Counted from the stretch's first letter, positions 18,303 to 30,180 are shown. The stretch is DNA of 64,000 nt from Gordoniibacillus kamchatkensis (GCF_000829455.1 NZ_JXAK01000006.1:62001-126000), one strand, 5' to 3'. Notes: generated by a model not told the origin, from the sequence alone. Made by a program: numbers and translations.

Positions 18303-19514
18303 ATGATGCAATGGGCTGAAAAAAGAACCAGGCCGGCTGCCCCGAATTACCCGTTAACGACCGGCTTGCTCGTATGGTGCGGCCTCGTTGTCGTGTCAAG
18401 CTTATACATTACGCTGCCGATGGTTTCCGTATTCGCGGGTGCTTTTCATGCTTCGCCGGATATGGCGGCATGGACCAGCAGCGCTTTTTCGCTTGCTTAT
18501 GGCGCCGGCGGGTTGTTATTCGGCCCCGTGTCCGAGCGGTACGGCCGCAAGCACACGATCTTATGGGGGCTTGCCGCTTTGGCCTTCATTACCGTTCTCA
18601 TGGGATTTGCCGCGAACTTGCCCGAGCTCATCGCATTCCGCGCCGTACAAGGCTTGGCGGCGGCGACCTTTGCCCCTTCCGCGCTCGCTTACATCGGGGA
18701 AACGTATCCGGCGGAAAAACGGGTAACGACCGTCGGGTTTGTCAGCACCGGTTTTTTGGTGGCGGGAATTGCCGGACAGCTGTTCAGCAGCGTCGTCAAC
18801 GGGCTTCTGACCTGGTCTTATGTATTTTATTTTCTGGGCGCCCTGTATTTGTTATCCGCCGTACTGGTCGGCGCCTTCGTGCCGAAAGGGGAGCCCCGCC
18901 GTTCTCCGGCAACGGTGCTGGCATTTTTCAAGCAAATGGGTACAGTAAGTTTCCAACGATCGTTGTCCGTCTGTTACCTCATCGCAGTGACGCTGCTTTT
19001 TTCGTTTGTCGGCATGTATGCGGTGCTGGGCACTTATTTATCCCATGCCCCATTTGCTTTGAACGCGAATCAAATTTTTGCGGTCAGAGCGTTAGGGGCG
19101 ATCGGGATGATTTGCTCTCCTTTCGCGGGGCGGCTTGTGGCGAAGTACGGGATGGAGGAGATGCTGCGGGCGGGACTTGCGCTTGCCGCCGCGGGACTTG
19201 CGGCAGTCGGCATGAGCTCCAGCCTTGCGGTTTCCATCGTCATGAGCGTCGTTTTTGTCGCCGGGATTTCGCTCACGGTCCCTACGCTGATCTCGATGGT
19301 CGGCAGCATAGCGGGTGATGCGCGCGGTGCCGCAATCACGCTCTATATGTTCGTCTTATTCGTTGGGGCGACGCTCGGCCCCATCGTTGCGCTCGCTCTG
19401 CTCAAAACGGGCAGCTACATGCTAACTTACGAAGCGCTCGCCGCCGTCCTCGCGCTCGCCTTCGCCGCCACCTTTTTCGTGCCGGATCGCAAACGAAAAG
19501 AAGCAAGCCGCTAA
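18303..19514 (+). CDS. Major facilitator superfamily transporter (probable drug/metabolite exporter)
   Basis: 403-residue polytopic protein with about 12 membrane segments. The loop after segment 2 has GPVSERYGRKHTI, the MFS motif A (GxxSDRxGRR), and segment 5 has a motif-C-like glycine pattern, typical of H+-driven exporters (DHA1 type). Start ATG 18303 follows AAAGGAG. Pairing with a divergent MerR gene suggests inducible efflux; the substrate is not identifiable. A terminator overlaps its stop codon. Confidence 0.85.
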   Translation: MMQWAEKRTRPAAPNYPLTTGLLVWCGLVVVSSLYITLPMVSVFAGAFHASPDMAAWTSSAFSLAYGAGGLLFGPVSERYGRKHTILWGLAALAFITVLMGFAANLPELIAFRAVQGLAAATFAPSALAYIGETYPAEKRVTTVGFVSTGFLVAGIAGQLFSSVVNGLLTWSYVFYFLGALYLLSAVLVGAFVPKGEPRRSPATVLAFFKQMGTVSFQRSLSVCYLIAVTLLFSFVGMYAVLGTYLSHAPFALNANQIFAVRALGAIGMICSPFAGRLVAKYGMEEMLRAGLALAAAGLAAVGMSSSLAVSIVMSVVFVAGISLTVPTLISMVGSIAGDARGAAITLYMFVLFVGATLGPIVALALLKTGSYMLTYEALAAVLALAFAATFFVPDRKRKEASR

Positions 19515-19536
19515 CGTCCGGCTTGCTTCTTTTTTC
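19496..19536 (+). terminator. Rho-independent terminator of the MFS gene
   Basis: AAGAAGCAAGCCG pairs with CGGCTTGCTTCTT and ends in a T-run. The stop codon of the transporter lies in the loop. Confidence 0.85.
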
Positions 19537-19649
19537 GCCAACTCCGCATCTCGACAAAATAAGTCATAGCCTCCCGGCGCGATTAGACAGACTTCATGAA
19601 CGTACTTCGCTATACTGTTCTCATCCGTCGGGAAAGGGCGCACAAGGCG

Positions 19650-20567
19650 ATGGTCGTGTACCTCGATCTCATTTTCATGACCAACCTGCTCATGGACGGG
19701 GCTGTCTTGGCCACGACCGCATGGGCCAGACGCAAGCGCGTCGTCTGGTGGAGGTTGGCGCTGGCGTCCGCCCTGGGCGCCGGATACGTTTTCGTTTTGT
19801 TTTTGCCGAGCTTGCACGTGCTCTTCACCTTCGCTGTGAAAAGTATATTTTCCGTTTTCATGATTATGACTGCGTTCGGCTTCTCCAGCTTGCAAAATTT
19901 GGCCCGCGACCTCGGTATGTTCTACTTCGTCAACTTCGCTTATGCCGGCTGCATGTTCGGCCTCCGCTATTTGCTCCTGTCGTCCGGTGACGTGCTGAAC
20001 GGCATTTTGCTCACGCAGACCGGCAGCACGTTGTACCAGTTCAGCACAGGCCCGCTGCTGACCGTCGTGACGGCGGTCGCCGCGATCGTGCTCGTGCGCC
20101 ACGTGTTCGTGTTCACGAAGCGGAAGCAAGAGATGACCGAGCTGCTGGCGGAAGTCACCATTATGATCGGCAACGTGCAGGCGACGTGCACAGGGCTTAT
20201 CGACACCGGCAACCAGCTGTACGATCCGCTTACCCGCACGCCGGTTCTCGTGATGGAAGCGGAGCGGCTCAAGCCGTGGCTGCCGCCCGCCTGGCTCGAG
20301 CGCATACGCCGCTGCGAAGTCGATCAGCTTATCGCGGGTTTTGGCGGCGAACCGTTCATATGGCAAGATCGGCTGCGGCTCGTGCCGTTTCGCGGCATCG
20401 GGCGGAGCACGCAATTTATGCTCGCGCTGAAGCCGGACCGGGTCGTTATCAGGCAAGGGGAACAAACGCGGGACATCACGAAGGTGCTTATCGGGCTTGA
20501 TGGCGGCACGTTATCCCACGACAGCGCGTACCAAGCCATCATTCATCCGGCGATTATCGCCAATTGA
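19650..20567 (+). CDS. spoIIGA: Sigma-E processing peptidase SpoIIGA
   Basis: Membrane aspartic protease that cleaves pro-sigma-E at the forespore septum in response to SpoIIR. The N-terminal half has five hydrophobic segments. The soluble half carries the protease motif L-I-D185-T-G-N. The start at 19650 (MVVYLDLIFMTNLLMDG) gives 305 residues, near B. subtilis SpoIIGA (309), and matches the family start; an ATG at 19596 would add 18 charged residues. sigE, its substrate, follows after 41 bases. Confidence 0.93.
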   Translation: MVVYLDLIFMTNLLMDGAVLATTAWARRKRVVWWRLALASALGAGYVFVLFLPSLHVLFTFAVKSIFSVFMIMTAFGFSSLQNLARDLGMFYFVNFAYAGCMFGLRYLLLSSGDVLNGILLTQTGSTLYQFSTGPLLTVVTAVAAIVLVRHVFVFTKRKQEMTELLAEVTIMIGNVQATCTGLIDTGNQLYDPLTRTPVLVMEAERLKPWLPPAWLERIRRCEVDQLIAGFGGEPFIWQDRLRLVPFRGIGRSTQFMLALKPDRVVIRQGEQTRDITKVLIGLDGGTLSHDSAYQAIIHPAIIAN

Positions 20568-20608
20568 CGTTATTAGCGACAGCACAAGCATAACCGGGAG
20601 GAACTGCG

Positions 20609-21331
20609 ATGCTTTGGAAGTGGAAGATGCGTTTGCAGCTGCAGATGTATAGGCTGCTCATGCTGCTGCGGCTGAAAGGCGAGGAAATTTACTACATCGG
20701 GGGCAGCGAAGCGCTACCGCCGCCGCTTACCCGGGAAGAAGAAGAATATTTGCTGGAGAAGCTGCCGACCGGAGATGCCGCGATCCGTGCGATGCTCATC
20801 GAACGCAACCTCCGGCTCGTCGTCTATATAGCCCGGAAATTCGAAAATACCGGCATCAACATCGAGGATCTCGTTTCCATCGGCGCTATCGGCTTGATCA
20901 AAGCGGTCAATACGTTCGATCCCGAGAAAAAAATCAAGCTGGCGACCTATGCGTCGCGCTGCATCGAGAACGAAATTTTGATGTACTTGCGCCGCAACAG
21001 CAAAATCCGCACGGAAGTATCGTTCGACGAGCCGCTGAACATCGATTGGGACGGCAACGAGCTGCTGCTCTCGGACGTACTCGGCACGGAGAACGATACG
21101 ATTTACCGCAACATTGAGGAGCAGGTGGACCGCAAGCTGCTGCACAAGGCGCTCGACAAGCTGACCGAACGGGAGCGGATCATTATGGAGCTGCGCTTCG
21201 GGCTCCAGGACGGCGAGGAGAAGACGCAGAAAGACGTCGCCGACTTGCTGGGCATTTCCCAATCGTACATATCGCGTCTGGAAAAACGGATCATTAAGCG
21301 GCTCCGCAAAGAATTCAACAAAATGGTGTAA
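20609..21331 (+). CDS. sigE: RNA polymerase sigma-E factor precursor (mother cell)
   Basis: 240-residue sigma-70 family factor for early mother-cell transcription. It begins with an amphipathic pro-sequence; the cleavage region [16 protein letters not shown] lies around residues 25-40. Region 2 ([35 protein letters not shown]) and region 4 ([21 protein letters not shown]) are intact. GGGAGG site upstream. It forms an operon with spoIIGA, as in Bacillus. Confidence 0.96.
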   Translation: MLWKWKMRLQLQMYRLLMLLRLKGEEIYYIGGSEALPPPLTREEEEYLLEKLPTGDAAIRAMLIERNLRLVVYIARKFENTGINIEDLVSIGAIGLIKAVNTFDPEKKIKLATYASRCIENEILMYLRRNSKIRTEVSFDEPLNIDWDGNELLLSDVLGTENDTIYRNIEEQVDRKLLHKALDKLTERERIIMELRFGLQDGEEKTQKDVADLLGISQSYISRLEKRIIKRLRKEFNKMV

Positions 21332-21458
21332 GGCCGACCGAACAGCGGGCGCAAGTCCGCATTTTTTTTCTTGATTGTGGAAGCGTTGCCGCTGCTTGGC
21401 GCATCTGCGATTGCCGTTTGCGGGGCGCTGCGGAAGCGCTCTCAGCGGTGTTCGCATC

Positions 21459-21487
21459 GCATAAAAATGCCGCCCGAGGAGATAATG
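21459..21487 (+). promoter_or_regulatory. Candidate sigma-F-type promoter of sigG
   Basis: GCATA (21459-21463), a 14-base spacer, then GGAGATAATG (21478-21487). This resembles the sigma-F consensus (GywTA, about 15 bases, GGnrAnAnTw), mismatching only the last base. Forespore sigF control of sigG is known in B. subtilis. Assigned by eye. Confidence 0.5.
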
Positions 21488-21520
21488 TACAGTAATGTTT
21501 CTCCTTGGGAGGTATTCACG

Positions 21521-22303
21521 GTGACCCGAAACAAAGTCGAGATTTGCGGTGTCGACACTGCAAAGCTGCCCGTACTGACCAACGCCGAAATGCGCGAGCT
21601 TTTTGTACAGCTGCAGACGAGGGGCGATCGATCGGCAAGAGAGAAATTGGTGAACGGCAACCTGCGGCTTGTGCTGAGCGTCATTCAGCGCTTCAACAAC
21701 CGCGGCGAATTTGTGGACGACTTGTTCCAGGTCGGCTGTATCGGACTTATGAAGGCGATCGACAATTTTGACTTAAGCCAAAATGTGAAGTTCTCGACTT
21801 ACGCGGTACCGATGATCATCGGCGAAATTCGCCGCTACCTCCGCGACAACAACCCGATCCGGGTATCGCGGTCTCTCCGCGACATCGCCTACAAGGCGCT
21901 GCAAGTGCGGGACAACCTGACGAACAAAAACTCCCGCGAGCCGACGATTTACGAAATTTCCGAAGCGCTCGGCGTGCCGAAGGAAGATGTCGTGTTCGCG
22001 CTGGACGCGATCCAGGACCCGGTATCGCTGTTCGAGCCGATTTATCATGACGGCGGCGATCCGATTTACGTCATGGATCAAATTAGCGACGAGCGCAACA
22101 AGGATATGTCGTGGATCGAGGGAATCGCTCTGCGGGAAGCGATGCGGAAGCTGAACGCGCGGGAGAAAATGATTTTATCGATGCGGTTTTTCGAAGGCAA
22201 GACGCAGATGGAGGTTGCCGACGAGATCGGCATTTCGCAGGCGCAAGTGTCGCGGCTGGAAAAGTCGGCCATCTCGCAAATGCAAAAGCACGTCAAAACG
22301 TAA
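21521..22303 (+). CDS. sigG: RNA polymerase sigma-G factor (late forespore)
   Basis: 260-residue sigma factor of the sigma-F/B/G group controlling late forespore genes. Its start TRNKVEICGVDTAKLPVL and the region GNLRLVLSVIQRFNNRGEFVDDLFQVGCIGL are nearly the Bacillus SigG sequence. Region 4 ends ISQAQVSRLEKSAISQM. GTG 21521 is chosen: GGGAGGT lies 7-8 bases upstream and the length equals B. subtilis SigG (260). The frame is open 50 codons further upstream but through the candidate promoter. Confidence 0.96.
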   Translation: MTRNKVEICGVDTAKLPVLTNAEMRELFVQLQTRGDRSAREKLVNGNLRLVLSVIQRFNNRGEFVDDLFQVGCIGLMKAIDNFDLSQNVKFSTYAVPMIIGEIRRYLRDNNPIRVSRSLRDIAYKALQVRDNLTNKNSREPTIYEISEALGVPKEDVVFALDAIQDPVSLFEPIYHDGGDPIYVMDQISDERNKDMSWIEGIALREAMRKLNAREKMILSMRFFEGKTQMEVADEIGISQAQVSRLEKSAISQMQKHVKT

Positions 22304-22344
22304 CGCACGCTAGCGAGCACGGCCCGGATAAAGGGCGGGTAAGT

Positions 22345-22515
22345 CTGCCCGAGAAAGCGGGCTGCGCTGCGGACCTAAGAATGCGGGTCTCCGGCTTTAT
22401 TGAACTCGAATAAGAAACATGGTGGGAACACGAGTTCAAAGGCTTATGCTTACGAAGCGAGTTTTGCTACGCAAAACTTGTAGCTCCAAGGCCTACATTC
22501 CCATCCTCCACTCCG
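22345..22515 (+). repeat. ~170-bp dispersed repeat (family C), copy 1
   Basis: Matches the reverse complement of 35783-35948 over nearly its full length. Shared blocks include AAAGCGGGCTGCGCTGCGGA near the start, ACGAGTTCAAAGGCT, the core AGTTTTGC-TAC-GCAAAACTT hairpin preceded by GCTTACGAAGC, TGTAGCTCC, and ATTCCCATCCTCC at the end. Confidence 0.85.
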
Positions 22516-22532
22516 CTTTTCCCGACACACGT

Positions 22533-22564
22533 GCCCGGCCCGGACAAGGGCCGGGCGTTTTTTT
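22533..22564 (+). terminator. Strong rho-independent terminator
   Basis: GCCCGGCCC (22533-22541), loop GGACAA, GGGCCGGGC (22548-22556), then G and seven T. It ends sigG transcription. Confidence 0.9.
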
Positions 22565-22655
22565 GTGCGCGGAGGGCGCAGGCGGACATTTTGCCCGGCT
22601 TGCACATATACTAAAACAGATAGGCGATCTCCTAACGAAGCGTGGTGACTGGCGC

Positions 22656-22961
22656 TTGAAAATTTCCGATTTCCAGACGAAAGACGTCATCAACATTGTC
22701 GACGGCAAAAAGCTCGGCCAAGTGAGCGACCTCGAGCTCGATTTGCGGCAAGGGCGGATCGATGCGATCGTCGTGCCGAGCCAGGGCAAATTTTTCGGCT
22801 TGTTCGGCAGCGGCACGGACGTCATCATTCCGTGGAAAAACATCGTCAAGATCGGGATGGACGTCGTGCTCGTCAAACTGGACGACGTCCGCGTGAACCG
22901 CGTGCCCGAAGAAGTCGACCAGCAGCAATATTACGAATACAACCGGCAGTTCCGCGGATAA
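22656..22961 (+). CDS. ylmC: YlmC/YmxH-family sporulation-associated PRC-barrel protein
   Basis: 101-residue PRC-barrel-like protein beginning KISDFQTKDVINIVDGKKLG, with the repeated pattern GQVSDLELDLRQGRIDAIVVP typical of the YlmC/YmxH family next to sigG. The biochemical role of the family is not established. The TTG start at 22656 is chosen because the family begins at KISDFQ; the upstream frame runs through a terminator. The ribosome site (GGTG) is weak. It has the same neighbour order as Bacillus (sigG, ylmC, ylmD). Confidence 0.85.
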   Translation: MKISDFQTKDVINIVDGKKLGQVSDLELDLRQGRIDAIVVPSQGKFFGLFGSGTDVIIPWKNIVKIGMDVVLVKLDDVRVNRVPEEVDQQQYYEYNRQFRG

Positions 22962-23080
22962 AGGCGAGGCTGCGCACACATTTAGCCGCTACGGCCACAA
23001 ATGCCGTTTTTCCGACAGCGTTTGCATGTGGTACACTGAAGCCAGCGCCGCATGGCGAAGCCGGAAAGGAGCGGACATGG

Positions 23081-23954
23081 ATGGAACCGTTCATATATAG
23101 AGAAGCGGATAAGAAATATGGGCCCTCGCTTTATGTGCTGGAATCGTGGACAAAGCGTTACCCCGGCCTCACGGCAGGCTTTACGTCGCGCCACGGAGGC
23201 GTCAGCGAGCCTCCGTACGGCACGTTCAACTGCGGCCTTCACGTCGAAGACGATCCGGCGCGCGTTCGTCGCCAACCGGGAGCGCCTGGCGCGGGCGGTC
23301 GGCGTCCCGTTCGCGGGACATACGTACGCCGAGCAGGTGCACGGCACGAACGTGGCCGTCGTCGGCCTGAACGGACGGGGAGCCGGCCGCGCCAGCCGCG
23401 AGTCGGCGTTGGCCGATACGGACGGCCTCGTCACGGCGGAGCCCGGCGTGTCGCTCAATTTGATGTATGCGGACTGCGTGCCGCTTTATTTTTACGATCC
23501 CGTGCGCCGCGCCATCGGGCTTGCCCATGCCGGATGGAAAGGTACGGTAGGCGACATCGCGCGGGCGACTGTCTTGCGCATGCAGGAAACGTTCGGCACG
23601 AAGCCGGAGGAGCTGCTCGCCGCGATCGGTCCGTCGATCGGCGCATGCTGCTACGAGGTCGATGAGACGGTAGCAGGAAAAGTGCGCGAGGCGCTCAGCG
23701 CTCACGACGCGGCGCCGGAGGAAAGCGCCGAAGTGCTGCAGGCCGGACGGGAAGCGGGCAAATATCAGCTGAGCCTGCAAAAATTGAATCGACTTTTGAT
23801 GACAAAAGCAGGAATATTGTCGTCTCGTATCGAAGTATCAACGTTGTGCACCGGCTGCAGCACCGATCGGCTGTTCTCGCACCGCAAGGAAGGCGGGAGA
23901 ACGGGGCGCATGGTCGCTTGGATCGCGCTGCGCCAGGACGGCACGGAAACGTAA
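23081..23954 (+). CDS. ylmD: YlmD, multicopper polyphenol oxidase-like purine nucleoside phosphorylase family; frame broken by one base
   Basis: YfiH/PgeF (LACC1) family. Members act on purine nucleosides or remove misincorporated residues from peptidoglycan precursors; they are not true laccases. Starts MEPFIYREAD behind AAAGGA. The first 60 codons (GFTSRHGGVSEPPYGTFN) lie in one frame; from about 23265 the rest (YAEQVHGTNVAVV, YADCVPLYFYDP, HAGWKGT, IGPSIGACCYEV, LCTGCSTD) is in another. Dropping one base in CGTTCGTCGCC (23263-23271) restores DDPARVRANRERLARAVG. Active-site His and Cys motifs are intact, which favours sequence error. Confidence 0.85.
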
Positions 23955-23969
23955 GGAGAACGGATAGCA

Positions 23970-24656
23970 ATGACGATGGAAGAGCGAATCGAACACGTAA
24001 ACGCCCGTATCGCGGCTGCCGCCTCAAGGTGCGGCAGATCGCCGGACGAGGTGCAGATCATCGCCGTCACGAAATATGTATCGCTGGAGACGACGAAGCA
24101 GGCGCTCGATCTCGGCCTGATGCATATCGGCGAAAACCGTTGGCAAGACGTTCAGCCCAAGTGGGAAGCACTGCACGAGCGGGGCACATGGCATTTTATC
24201 GGCCATCTGCAGACGAACAAAGTGAAGGACGTTGTCGGCAAGTTTGCCTACATTCATTCGCTGGACAGGCTGTCGCTCGCAAAGGAAATCGAGAAAAAAG
24301 CGGCGGGGCTCGGTATCGTGCAAAACTGCTTTGTCCAAGTGAACGTATCCGGCGAAGAGAGCAAGCAGGGCTTGCCGCCGCAAGAGCTGGCGGACTTCGC
24401 CGGGCAGCTGCGGGACATGCCGCATATCCGCGTCGTCGGCCTGATGACGATGGCTCCGCTCGAGCTGGAGGCCGAGGCGACGAGGCCGGTATTCCGCGCG
24501 CTGCGCGAATTGCGGGACGAACTGAACCGCAGCGGCTCGCTCGGTTATGAAGCGCCGCACCTGTCGATGGGCATGTCGGGCGATTTCGAAATCGCCATCG
24601 AGGAAGGGGCCACCTGGATTCGGCTCGGCACGGTACTCGTCGGCAAGGAGCTCTAA
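23970..24656 (+). CDS. ylmE: YggS/PLPBP-family pyridoxal-phosphate homeostasis protein
   Basis: 228-residue single-domain PLP carrier of the YggS/PROSC family, fold type III. The PLP lysine is K35 in IIAVTKYVS. IGENRWQDV, WHFIGHLQTNK, and the phosphate-binding end LSMGMSGDFEIAIEEGATWIRLGT are present. The family keeps PLP and amino-acid balance, with no known catalysis. It starts 15 bases after ylmD behind AAGGAG, in the usual ylmD-ylmE-sepF order. Confidence 0.93.
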   Translation: MTMEERIEHVNARIAAAASRCGRSPDEVQIIAVTKYVSLETTKQALDLGLMHIGENRWQDVQPKWEALHERGTWHFIGHLQTNKVKDVVGKFAYIHSLDRLSLAKEIEKKAAGLGIVQNCFVQVNVSGEESKQGLPPQELADFAGQLRDMPHIRVVGLMTMAPLELEAEATRPVFRALRELRDELNRSGSLGYEAPHLSMGMSGDFEIAIEEGATWIRLGTVLVGKEL

Positions 24657-24713
24657 TTTCCCGGCACGGATGGAAGACGAACATACATAGTTCACCATGA
24701 GGGAGGAGACATT

Positions 24714-25139
24714 ATGGGCGTTATGAACAAATTCATGAATTTTTTGGGGCTGCAGGAAGAAGAAGAAGTGATCGAGCGGGAACGAATCGTGGAACAAGTC
24801 GAAGAACCTGAAACCAACCCGTTCGAGGCACGTAATAGTAAAGGGAAAAACAATATCGTCAGCATTCATTCGCAAAAAAACGTCAAAGTCGTGCTCAACG
24901 AGCCGCGCTCCTACGAGGAGACGCAGGAAATCGCCGACCATCTGCGTTCGCGCCGCCCCGTTATCGTCAATTTGCAGCGCGTGCGCGCCGATCAGGCGAT
25001 CCGGATCGTCGACTTTCTGAGCGGTACAGTGTATGCGCTGAACGGAACGATCGCCAAGGTCGGGCCGAACATTTTCCTGTGTACGCCGGATTCGGTCGAC
25101 ATTCAAGGCTCGATTACGGAAATGATTAATGAGGGGTAG
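24714..25139 (+). CDS. sepF: Cell division protein SepF
   Basis: 141-residue FtsZ partner that anchors and shapes the Z ring. The N-terminus ([14 protein letters not shown]) is the amphipathic membrane helix, followed by an acidic linker and the compact SepF domain ([45 protein letters not shown]). GGGAGGAG site. It complements ftsA and ftsZ upstream. Confidence 0.94.
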   Translation: MGVMNKFMNFLGLQEEEEVIERERIVEQVEEPETNPFEARNSKGKNNIVSIHSQKNVKVVLNEPRSYEETQEIADHLRSRRPVIVNLQRVRADQAIRIVDFLSGTVYALNGTIAKVGPNIFLCTPDSVDIQGSITEMINEG

Positions 25140-25166
25140 AAGCCCTTCGGAATTGAGGTGAACCGT

Positions 25167-25451
25167 TTGGCTCTAGTGTACATCCTGAAAACTATCAGCG
25201 TGCTGCAGGAAATTTACACGTACATGATTATCGGCTACATTTTGCTGTCATGGTTTCCGAACGCGCGCGACAGTTTCATCGGCAACTTGCTTGCGACGTT
25301 CACCGAGCCGTATTTGCGTATTTTCCGCCGCATTATTCCGTCGATCGGACCGATCGATATTTCGCCGGTCGTCGCCCTTATTGCGCTCCGCTTCGTGGCG
25401 CTCGGTCTTTTTGCCGTCATCGAATTCATTTTCGGCAGGTTTGCGGGGTAA
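25167..25451 (+). CDS. ylmG: YggT-family membrane protein YlmG
   Basis: Small two-span membrane protein of the YggT family. It has hydrophobic segments near residues 15-35 and 65-90, and the loop WFPNARDSFIGNLLATFTEPYLRIFRRIIP with the family's EPxLxPxRRxIP-like pattern. TTG 25167 is preferred because GAGGTG lies 7 bases upstream; GTG 25158 overlaps that site. It is associated with division and membrane protein folding in other bacteria, function unsettled. ylmH begins six bases later. Confidence 0.85.
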   Translation: MALVYILKTISVLQEIYTYMIIGYILLSWFPNARDSFIGNLLATFTEPYLRIFRRIIPSIGPIDISPVVALIALRFVALGLFAVIEFIFGRFAG

Positions 25452-25457
25452 CGTGCG

Positions 25458-26240
25458 GTGAATACGGAAATTCATAAACATTTTCATCCCGACGAGCATT
25501 CGTTTGTGGATAAAGCCCGGGATTGGATCGAGCGCGCCGTAGACCAGCATCGTCTGCGGCGCACCGATTTTCTCGACCCGAGACAGGCCTTTATATTGAC
25601 GACGCTGTTGAACCGCAATCCGGATGCGCAGCTTCGCCTGGACGGCGGGTATCCCGGGGCGGAGCGGCGAAGAGCGCTGATCGCTCCGGATTATATGCGG
25701 CTTGACGACGAGGATATGGGCATCCGGGTGCTGGCCGTGACGTCGGGAGATGCCAAGATCGCCGAGCTTGACCATTCCGACTATATGGGGGCGCTGCTGG
25801 CGCTCGGCATGAAACGGGATAAAATCGGCGATATCCATGCCGGCCCGACGGGCTGCCACTACTTGGTGGAGGAAGAGGCTGCCGACTATTTGCACCTGAA
25901 CTTGACTCATGTCGGCAAAGTCGCCGTGCATACGGAGGTGCTGCCGCCGGATCGGCTTATCGCGACCGAATCGAAGCTGCAGGAGCTGCAGCTGTCGGTC
26001 GCCTCGATGCGGCTGGACGGCATTGTCTCGGACGTATTCCGGCTCAGCCGGGCGAAGGCGATCGTCCCGATTCAAGCCGGCCGCTGCCGCGTCAACTGGA
26101 AGCCGGAGGCGAACCCGAGCGCGCAGCTGAAAGCGGGCGACATCGTGTCGATGCAAGGGTTCGGGCGGTTTAAAGTGCTGGATGTCGAAGGCGTGACGAA
26201 GAGCGGCCGCATGCGGGTTAAAGTCGGGAAGTACGTATAA
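25458..26240 (+). CDS. ylmH: YlmH, RNA-binding S4-domain protein
   Basis: 260-residue protein. The N-terminal two thirds are the YlmH-specific domain (HFHPDEHSFVDKARDWIE; FLDPRQAFIL; GGYPGAERRRALIAP). The C-terminal ~75 residues form an S4 RNA-binding domain (LSRAKAIVPIQAGRCRVNW, GDIVSMQGFGRFKVL). YlmH homologues bind stalled large ribosomal subunits. GTG start six bases after ylmG. A terminator follows at 26281. Confidence 0.92.
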   Translation: MNTEIHKHFHPDEHSFVDKARDWIERAVDQHRLRRTDFLDPRQAFILTTLLNRNPDAQLRLDGGYPGAERRRALIAPDYMRLDDEDMGIRVLAVTSGDAKIAELDHSDYMGALLALGMKRDKIGDIHAGPTGCHYLVEEEAADYLHLNLTHVGKVAVHTEVLPPDRLIATESKLQELQLSVASMRLDGIVSDVFRLSRAKAIVPIQAGRCRVNWKPEANPSAQLKAGDIVSMQGFGRFKVLDVEGVTKSGRMRVKVGKYV

Positions 26241-26280
26241 CGGGCACGGAATTGGCGGGACCGCGGCAGGAGCCGCAGGC

Positions 26281-26314
26281 GCGAAGCGTCATGACGCTTC
26301 GCCGCTAATTTTTT
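26281..26314 (+). terminator. Terminator between ylmH and divIVA
   Basis: GCGAAGCGTCA pairs perfectly with TGACGCTTCGC (26281-26302), followed by AATTTTTTG. divIVA therefore needs its own promoter in 26315-26380. Confidence 0.75.
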
Positions 26315-26393
26315 GTCGCGAGGATTGCAGGAATTCCCTCTTTCCTGTCGAATGGAGTACATAGCGATTTCTACTTTTGCCGGAGGTGCACCA

Positions 26394-26885
26394 ATGCCGT
26401 TAACGCCGCTCGATATACACAACAAAGAGTTTGGTCGTTCTTTCCGCGGATATGACGAAGATGAAGTGAACGAGTTTCTCGATCAAGTAATCAAAGATTA
26501 CGAGGTGCTCATTCGCGAAAACAAAGACTTGCAAAACCAGGTCACAGCGCTGCAGGAGCGGCTCGACCATTTCGCCAATATCGAAGAGACGCTGAGCAAA
26601 ACGATCATCGTCGCGCAGGAGGCGGCGGACGAGGTCAAGAACAATTCCAAGAAAGAAGCGCAGCTCATTTTGAAAGAAGCGGAGAAGAACGCCGACCGCA
26701 TTATTAATGAAGCGCTCTCCCGTTCGCGCAAAATCGCCCTCGAAATCGAGGAGCTGAAGAAGCAGGCTTCCGTCTACCGGACCCGCTTCAAAACGCTTGT
26801 CGAAGCCCAGCTCGAGCTGCTCAGCAAAGACGATTGGAAGGCGCTTGAGCCGGTCGAATCCGACACGGACAACCGTTCGTATTGA
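26394..26885 (+). CDS. divIVA: Cell-division initiation/polar scaffold protein DivIVA
   Basis: 163-residue coiled-coil protein that binds curved membrane at the septum and poles. The N-terminus PLTPLDIHNKEFGRSFRGYDEDEVNEFLDQV is the lipid-binding domain with the intercalating hydrophobic and basic residues; the remainder is heptad-rich coiled coil. ATG 26394 follows GGAGGTG by 5 bases and matches the family start; an upstream frame is open but unsupported. It lies in the conserved position between ylmH and ileS. Confidence 0.95.
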   Translation: MPLTPLDIHNKEFGRSFRGYDEDEVNEFLDQVIKDYEVLIRENKDLQNQVTALQERLDHFANIEETLSKTIIVAQEAADEVKNNSKKEAQLILKEAEKNADRIINEALSRSRKIALEIEELKKQASVYRTRFKTLVEAQLELLSKDDWKALEPVESDTDNRSY

Positions 26886-26923
26886 ACGGCGAAAGCCCCG
26901 GGGCCGGGGGGATGGCTGCCATG

Positions 26924-26952
26924 TTGACTATAAGCCTGCGATTCGCTATACT
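26924..26952 (+). promoter_or_regulatory. Sigma-A promoter of the ileS T-box transcript
   Basis: TTGACT (26924-26929), a 17-base spacer, TATACT (26947-26952): near consensus, just upstream of the T-box leader. Confidence 0.75.
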
Positions 26953-26974
26953 TCGAACATATAAGTCATGACAG

Positions 26975-27282
26975 CAACACGATGATTGGGCCGAGTAGTT
27001 CGTCCATGCGAAGCCAGCGAATCGGGGACAGTGGAAGCCCGACCCTTCGGACACGAGCGAAAATCTCCCAAGAGTGCCGCCGGAACGACGGCTGCCGCAA
27101 GCTTGCGTTTTTGCGCATCGCTGCGGTCCGTTCAGTATGGAAGGCCGGGTCATTCCGTTACCGATGGCGCAAGCGAACATGCGCTAGTTCCGTGCTGCCA
27201 CGCAGCGCGCAGAGCCGGCGGTATGTTAATTAGGGTGGTACCGCGAGAGCTCCTCGTCCCTTTTGGGATGAGGGGCTTTTTT
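26975..27282 (+). ncRNA. T-box leader (isoleucine) controlling ileS
   Basis: A ~300-base leader between promoter and ileS. It has the diagnostic T-box sequence AGGGTGGTACCGCG at 27232-27245, which pairs with the 3' end of uncharged tRNA. Directly after it is the terminator: GCTCCTCGTCCC (27249-27260), loop TTTT, GGGATGAGGGGC (27265-27276), TTTTTT. A likely specifier is AUC (27063-27065) after GAAA on the 3' side of Stem I, decoding isoleucine and agreeing with the gene controlled. Starvation for Ile-tRNA should favour antitermination. Stem I limits are approximate. Confidence 0.9.
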
Positions 27283-27307
27283 GATTTTGTAAGGGAGGTT
27301 ACGACAG

Positions 27308-30082
<2,775 letters not shown>

Positions 30083-30180
30083 CGGATCCCTCCTTGATGG
30101 CCGCTTCGCTGCGGCGGTTCAGTCCCGCGCGCGGGGCGCTCCGGCAAGGCCGGGGGCCGGTTCGGAGGCAGGCTTCGGAA

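Larger units (their letters stand above)
22304..22655. other. Gap between sigG and ylmC: dispersed repeat and terminator
   Basis: Contains one copy of a ~170-bp dispersed repeat (22345-22515) and a strong terminator (22533-22564). A frame open through the gap lacks a ribosome site; the real gene starts at 22656. Confidence 0.65.
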
